From: JANPCX01 sp046094425
GTDB lineage: Bacteria > Pseudomonadota > Gammaproteobacteria > Burkholderiales > Burkholderiaceae_C
Direction: 5' to 3'
Assembly (NCBI GenBank): GCA_046094425.1
Contig: JBJTHI010000318.1
Span: 1-14,462 of the forward strand
DNA length: 14,462 nt
The notes beneath the pieces are model-generated. The model ran no database searches. It was given only the letters and a program-made list of their open reading frames with translations, and was not told where the DNA came from. How positions within the stretch are numbered: the stretch's first letter is position 1; the number at the start of each line of letters is the position of its first letter. Of the stretch, positions 14,290-14,462 are shown piece after piece. The position numbers were made by a program, and so were the translations under genes.

Positions 14290-14320
14290 CTCAACTCCCG
14301 TTCGGGTTGAGCTTGTCCAA
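14290..14320. repeat. REP-like dispersed repeat, partly degenerate
   Basis: CTCAACTC/GGGTTGAG forms an 8-bp stem (one wobble) at 14290-14311. The stretch CCGTTCGGGTTGAGCTTGTC (14298-14317) closely resembles the widespread intergenic repeat found in many proteobacteria, usually ending in CGAAG; here it reads CCAAA. A second, worn half (TTCGACACTTCAGAGCTGAG, 14331-14350) follows. The resemblance is from memory, without a search. Confidence 0.5.
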
Positions 14321-14461
14321 ACCCCCGAAGTTCGACACTTCAGAGCTGAGGCGGGACGCTCGGGTCAATGAAATCAAGCACTTATGAGCGGTTTGTTGAG
14401 ATTGGTGTAGTGGCAGGACCTGCTTTGTAAAGTATTGGCAGATAGTGGTGTTTCCGTTAGA
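14291..14461 (-). CDS. possible 3' end of an unknown minus-strand gene
   Basis: A frame is open on the minus strand from the window edge to a TGA at 14291-14293, giving 56 residues ending in SNFGGLDKLNPNGS. The last residues are encoded by the REP-like repeat, and a leftward terminator starts 12 bases beyond the stop. I recognise no family and see no coding bias strong enough to be sure. It may instead be chance, with the rest of 14321-14462 being intergenic. The start would lie beyond the window. Confidence 0.25.
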   Translation of the reverse strand, partial: SNGNTTICQYFTKQVLPLHQSQQTAHKCLISLTRASRLSSEVSNFGGLDKLNPNGS

Positions 14462-14462
14462 C

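Overview
The window is a chromosomal stretch from a betaproteobacterium, most likely Burkholderiales and probably close to Comamonadaceae. This is inferred from the pssA-leuA linkage, moderately high GC with frequent TTG leucine codons, and the protein families; there is no rRNA or other taxonomic marker. All large genes look intact. About nine tenths of the window is coding and no phage, plasmid or defence gene is present.

Positions 1-4511 (plus strand): pssA (phosphatidylserine synthase), then a 205-base leader, then two adjacent but different 2-isopropylmalate synthases (a long 'type 2' LeuA of 566 aa and a classical bacterial LeuA of 513 aa). The leader holds an unannotated 19-codon leader peptide whose core is CTG CTA GGC CTA CTA. 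It is followed by a perfect 8-bp terminator hairpin with a T-rich tail and a competing upstream pairing: a textbook-like leucine attenuator controlling both synthases.

Positions 4512-4866: a non-coding, highly structured segment with 19-base near-perfect terminal inverted repeats enclosing several perfect hairpins, probably a MITE-like element. It is followed by a sigma-70-type promoter. Positions 4867-5955 (plus): a PBP7/PbpG-type D-Ala-D-Ala endopeptidase with signal peptide, convergent with an IclR-family regulator (minus, 5968-6744).

Positions 6817-9817 (minus): hpnC-hpnD-hpnE, the three-enzyme route from farnesyl diphosphate to squalene, with translationally coupled start/stop overlaps. 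No squalene-hopene cyclase lies in the window. Positions 9895-14257 (plus): a two-gene RND efflux operon (lipoprotein membrane-fusion adaptor plus a 1039-aa inner-membrane pump), divergent from the hpn genes. Its promoter has a perfect TTGACA, a 17-base spacer and TACATT, and a 14-base perfect palindrome abuts the -10: a likely repressor operator. No outer-membrane channel gene or repressor gene is in the window.

The right end (14256-14462) carries a minus-strand intrinsic terminator and a REP-like repeat. A short minus-strand reading frame enters from the edge and ends inside the repeat.

The most interesting signals are the leucine attenuator with its tandem dissimilar leuA genes, the structured inverted-repeat element at 4517-4760, and the operator-overlapped efflux promoter. 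I did not find a convincing wholly new multi-gene system.
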